Of a stretch of DNA of 64,000 bases, positions 60,935-64,000 are shown piece after piece (the first letter of the stretch is position 1; every line of letters starts with the position of its first letter). The notes under the pieces were generated by a model. That model saw nothing but the letters and a program-made list of their open reading frames with translations. It had not been told where the DNA came from and did not search any database. Source of the DNA: Phyllostachys edulis. Lineage: Eukaryota > Streptophyta > Magnoliopsida > Poales > Poaceae. The stretch lies in assembly GCA_036346405.1 (NCBI GenBank), contig CM070561.1:8354441-8418440 (forward strand). Direction: 5' to 3'. The translations under genes were made by a program, and so were the position numbers.

Positions 60935-61231
60935 CACGGACGGTTCCTTAGGACAAACCGTCTGTGATGCATAAGATATCACGGATTGTTCCATCTATAA
61001 TTAAATGCATGATAGTCGAATATCACGAGCGGTTACGAGTTAATAACCGTGCAGCGATAGTATACATCACGATAGCTTCGAGTTAATAACCGTCTGTAAT
61101 AGTATGCATCACAGACGGTTTGAAAACCGTTTGTGATAATGTCATCACTGACCCATAAACTCAGCCGGCTCACGAAACCATCTGTGATGTCGTTTTTGAA
61201 CCGTCTGTGAAGACCTTTTTTTGTAGTAGTG
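60935..61231 (+). mobile_element. 3' terminus of CACTA-1
   Basis: Subterminal ACCGTCTGTGA-type repeats in both orientations lead to the end TTTTTTTGTAGTAGTG at 61231 (complement CACTACTACAAAAAAA). The 5' terminus is not identified in the window. Sequence 60671-60934 between gene and subterminal region is AT-rich with GAATGTGAATTGGAT repeats (60780-60840). Confidence 0.7.
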
Positions 61232-61283
61232 TCCCCAAGCAAAGTTGGTACGTCTCCCCCTCCCCACTCCCCTTTTGCTGTAA

Positions 61284-61705
61284 CTAGCCGAGTGCCTATG
61301 CGTTGCAACGGTTTTCAAATAAACATAATATAAGCTATTAACTTAGAAAATACATATTCATAAGGTAATTATCCTACAAATGAAAGTTTTATATAAAATT
61401 TGCATCTAATCAATAAGCCACATATAATCTTAGCATAAGCCACAAGCACATATAATTTAATTATCCACAGAAGATTCTTCAAGTAACTTATACATGTATA
61501 TATATCTATCCACAAAAGAATCTACCAACTCAAAAGGTGGAGAGGGGAGGTAGTAGATGGTAGACTCAGCACCACCACCAAATCCATCTTTATAATAGTA
61601 AAGATCTATTCACAAAAGATATTACCAACTCAAAATATGAGGAGAGTAAGTGGTAGATGGCAGACTCACCACCACCACCACTAAGTCCTTTTATAATAGT
61701 AAAGA
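61284..61705 (-). mobile_element. Small non-autonomous Helitron with duplicated 5' end
   Basis: On the minus strand it starts TCTTTACTATTATAAAAGG and ends CCGTTGCAACGCATAGGC...CTAG. It is flanked by A and T, as Helitrons insert between A and T. The typical 3' hairpin is present but imperfect. The first roughly 110 bp of the 5' end occur twice in tandem (61498-61603 and 61604-61706). No RepHel protein is encoded. Confidence 0.7.
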
Positions 61706-62154
61706 TAAAGAAATTCAGTACGCCTAGAAATTACGTCTCTGACGCTGAAAAAGGATTTCCTCGCTAAAAATAAATTGATTACTCTCATTGATTTTATATG
61801 TATGGAAGAAGACCTGCATGGGAGCTAGCAAGTCTCCAGGCTTCTCTCAATCTGTTTCACCCGCATTAATCATGCACATGCAGCTACTAGCCGGCCAGGA
61901 GATACCGGTACAGTCACAACGCAATAATTTCGTGATGTTGCTACTGCATGTGCTACCATACGAAGTGACACATGAAACAATGTAAGCGACATATGCAATG
62001 GATTACCAACGAGCTATTTAAAAAAAAATACATATACAAATGAGCTGCAGCATTTAGGGCTTTCATTTTCTATCTGGTCAAGTGTGAGGAAATTGCTCTC
62101 CCAATAAAAAGCCGTCACCGACGTCTCTTAGCCGCCTTTACGTGATTACGCTTA
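61706..62154. other. Unassigned intergenic sequence
   Basis: No gene, repeat or regulatory element recognised. Confidence 0.4.
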
Positions 62155-62500
62155 AAGCATCTTTAGTGTATTGAGCTGACGTCGATTCAAAGTTATGCCA
62201 CATAAGCATTCTAGGAACTGAGCTTGTTTTTCTTCAATATATTGAACAGATTCCTACTAATAACCGGGACCCATGTTTTATTAAAAAACCACAAAACAAT
62301 AATATACTCTCTCAACCGCACTCTCTCCTATGTAGTTGTTTAATGCTCATATGGGTTGTTTAATGCTTTGAATCGATTCCTAAGTAGGGTCCGGTTCTAT
62401 GCATTATTTTGTTGGAATCAACTCCTCCAATGTATTGAATCGATTCAATGTCTTCTCTCTCCTCATTTGAACCGGCTAAAACACAACATTAGAGATGGTC
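62155..62500. mobile_element. Tourist-like MITE
   Basis: Left end AAGCATCTTTAGTG and right-end complement GACCATCTCTAATG, flanked by TTA at 62152-62154 and 62501-62503. About 346 bp, with no open frame of interest. Confidence 0.55.
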
Positions 62501-63098
62501 TTACACGCGTTAATTCCAGTTGCACCGCATAATCACTAGTAGTTGGCTGCAAATCGATTAGATTCTCAATCTGCTTTTAAAAAACGTACCTTTCGTTTTC
62601 AAGGGAACATCGAAGCATCTCCCATGCTACGGAGCTTACTCAGTGAATTAACTTATCCATACCGTTTCAGTATCGATCGATATGGCTACACTGCTACAGA
62701 AAAGATCATCACATACGGTTAAAAAACGTCATCATAGATAGTTTTATGAACCGTTTGACTTTAAAGATCAATAATAGCATAAGGCATCACAGACAGTTTT
62801 TTTAACCGTATGTGAAATATCTATCATAAGTGGTTCTTAACGCAGAATCGTATGTGGTACTCTGTTATTACAGACGATTCTGAACCATAGAAGAACAGGT
62901 AGTAGAAATGCTCTATTACTATTCCAGATCTATACGGGAGCATTGTCACATAGCAGACCCACATAATTCATCGTGGAACCACCAAAATACACACCAACCA
63001 CTACCAATAATTTCCACAAAGTACTAATGCTACTTCTTCTAGATAACTAGAGTTTCAACAGCAACTACCATCAGCCAACTACCGCTACAAGATGGAAC

Positions 63099-63546
63099 CT
63101 AGGAGGAGGTGAACTTGGTGACAGCCTTGGTGCCCTCGGAGACGGCGTGCATGGCGAGCTCATTGGGGAGGACGAGGCGGACAGAGGTCTGGATCTCGCG
63201 AGAGGTGATGGTGGGCTTCTTGTTGTAGCGGGCGAGCTTGGCGGCCTCCTCACACAGCGAGCTTCTCGAAGATGTCAGCGATGAAGGTGTTCATGATGGA
63301 CATGGCCTTGGAGGAGATGCCGATGTCAGGGTGCACCTGCTTCAGCACCTTGAAGATATAGATCTTGTACGTCTCCACGCTCTTCGCCTTCTTCTTCCCA
63401 GCACGGTCCTTCTTTCCTTCGATGCCCTTCTCGCCTTTCCCCACAGGGAGCTGCTTCTCCACCTTGGGCTTCTTCTCCATCGGGGCCTTCTCGGCCTTCT
63501 CCGCGGGCTTCTTCGCCGCCGGCTTCTTCTCCGCCTTGGGCACCAT
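63099..63546 (-). pseudogene. Histone H2B copy with a one-base frameshift
   Basis: H2B is a core nucleosome protein. The frame starts MVPKAEKKPAAKK with the usual Lys/Ala/Pro-rich tail and runs through SVETYKIYIFKVLKQVHPD, IGISSKAMSIMNTFIADIF and EKLA. One extra base near 63252 then gives a stop (TGA). The other frame continues correctly with EEAAKLARYNKKPTITSREI, QTSVRLVLP, HAVSEGTKAVTKFTSS and TAG at 63099. Without the extra base the protein would be about 148 residues, normal for plant H2B. The helix usually reading GELAKHAV reads NELAMHAV. No intron is present, as in normal H2B genes. As sequenced, the product would lack the C-terminal third of the histone fold and the ubiquitinated C-terminal lysine. 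Confidence 0.92.
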
Positions 63547-63673
63547 CAGTGCTTTGAGGAAAAGTAGGGTTTAGCTTTGTGCTTGTGGCCTAAAAGAAAT
63601 GGTGGGGAATTTGGAAAGAGATATGGGGGAGAAGAGGAGATGGAGAGGAAAGCGATGTTTGAAGGGTAGGTGC

Positions 63674-63691
63674 CGCGGATCAGTGACATGG
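63674..63691 (-). promoter_or_regulatory. Degenerate type I histone promoter element
   Basis: On the minus strand it reads CCATGTCACTGATCCGCG, one base off in the hexamer part (CCACGTCA) of the plant histone type I element. It lies about 130 bases upstream of the H2B ATG. Confidence 0.75.
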
Positions 63692-63744
63692 AGAGGTATG
63701 AGGCGTTCGACGCTGTTCGGGTGGGAGGGTAGGATGTGTTTAGG

Positions 63745-63762
63745 CGCGGATCGGTGACGTGG
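63745..63762 (-). promoter_or_regulatory. Type I histone promoter element (Hex plus octamer)
   Basis: On the minus strand it reads CCACGTCACCGATCCGCG, an exact match to the plant S-phase histone element: the ACGTCA hexamer next to the octamer complement GATCCGCG. It lies about 200 bases upstream of the H2B ATG, so the promoter was carried together with the gene. Confidence 0.88.
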
Positions 63763-64000
63763 CAAAAGTGTGGGCGGGGAAATAGACCGCGCGTGGGAGA
63801 TGGGTTTCAACGTGACTAACTTAACGTGCAGAGAGGATTCGTGACATAAACCGTCTGTGATACTTCACAGACGGCTAGTAATAAGAGCCGTCTGTAATAT
63901 TAGCTTATCACAGATAGTTCTTAGCGTATCCAGTAATATAGACGGTCGCACTAGTAAAATTGTCTATGATTATAATTAACACTGACGATTTTAGAAAACC

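Larger units (their letters stand above)
62689..64000. mobile_element. CACTA-3 (partial) containing a histone H2B copy
   Basis: The left end reads CACTGCTACAGAAAAG, followed by subterminal repeats (62710-62890) of the CACATACGGTT / ACCGTATGTGA type. A matching cluster of ACCGTCTGTGA repeats occurs at 63845-63990. The H2B gene lies between the two clusters. The right end lies beyond the window, so a duplication cannot be checked. Confidence 0.6.

Noticed and set aside
1829..61231. One giant CACTA element from 1829 to 61231 carrying ABCG and everything between
   Set aside because: The 1829 end does not read as a clear CACTA terminus, and the similarity is limited to a common subterminal motif also found at 62689-64000.

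Overview
The window is nuclear DNA from a grass, most likely an Oryza-type genome. The evidence is Stowaway and Tourist MITEs, a Stowaway-ended mariner element, CACTA and Mutator-type elements carrying host gene pieces, grass-type copia and gypsy retrotransposons, and a plastid rps18 fragment with the grass-specific stretch FRNYENEKQF. Genus is an inference from transposon style. Almost everything here is transposable-element sequence. The only host-gene material is one ABCG transporter exon, a histone H2B copy with its promoter, and fragments carried inside transposons.

Left part (1-7.7 kb): AT-rich repeats and a foldback sequence, CACTA-like subterminal repeats, exon 1 of an ABCG transporter on the minus strand, a Stowaway-like element interrupted by two adjacent Tourist MITEs, and a complete mariner element (4389-7546) with perfect 26-bp ends and a DD39D transposase that has one early stop codon.

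7.7-27 kb: two decayed Ty1/copia elements lie head to head (7682-15682 minus; from 16061 plus). The first holds a 1.5-kb Pack-MULE with PRA1 and F-box/LRR fragments. Then come a plastid rps18 insertion, and a LINE-type zinc-finger/RNase H remnant split by a solo LTR and a Tourist-like MITE.

27-61 kb: a nested tower. A CACTA element with an Ulp1-like protease gene is split by a Ty3/gypsy chromovirus (28340-60550, target duplication GCAAC). A second CACTA (29279-35259, duplication TGT), carrying SNARE-associated and NPH3 gene fragments, sits in the gypsy 5' LTR. An 11.3-kb SIRE-like copia in reverse orientation (42996-54280, duplication AGAAC) sits in the gypsy pol gene. Removing the copia restores the gypsy reading frame across the join, which supports this order of events.

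Right part (61-64 kb): the CACTA 3' end, a small Helitron, a MITE, and a further CACTA-like element running off the window. The last one contains a histone H2B copy with two type I histone promoter elements and a one-base frameshift.

No tRNA, rRNA, CRISPR array or operon is seen, and no intact cellular gene is fully contained. I found no clearly novel molecular system. The most notable items are the gene-capturing elements, the H2B capture with promoter, and the nearly intact mariner.
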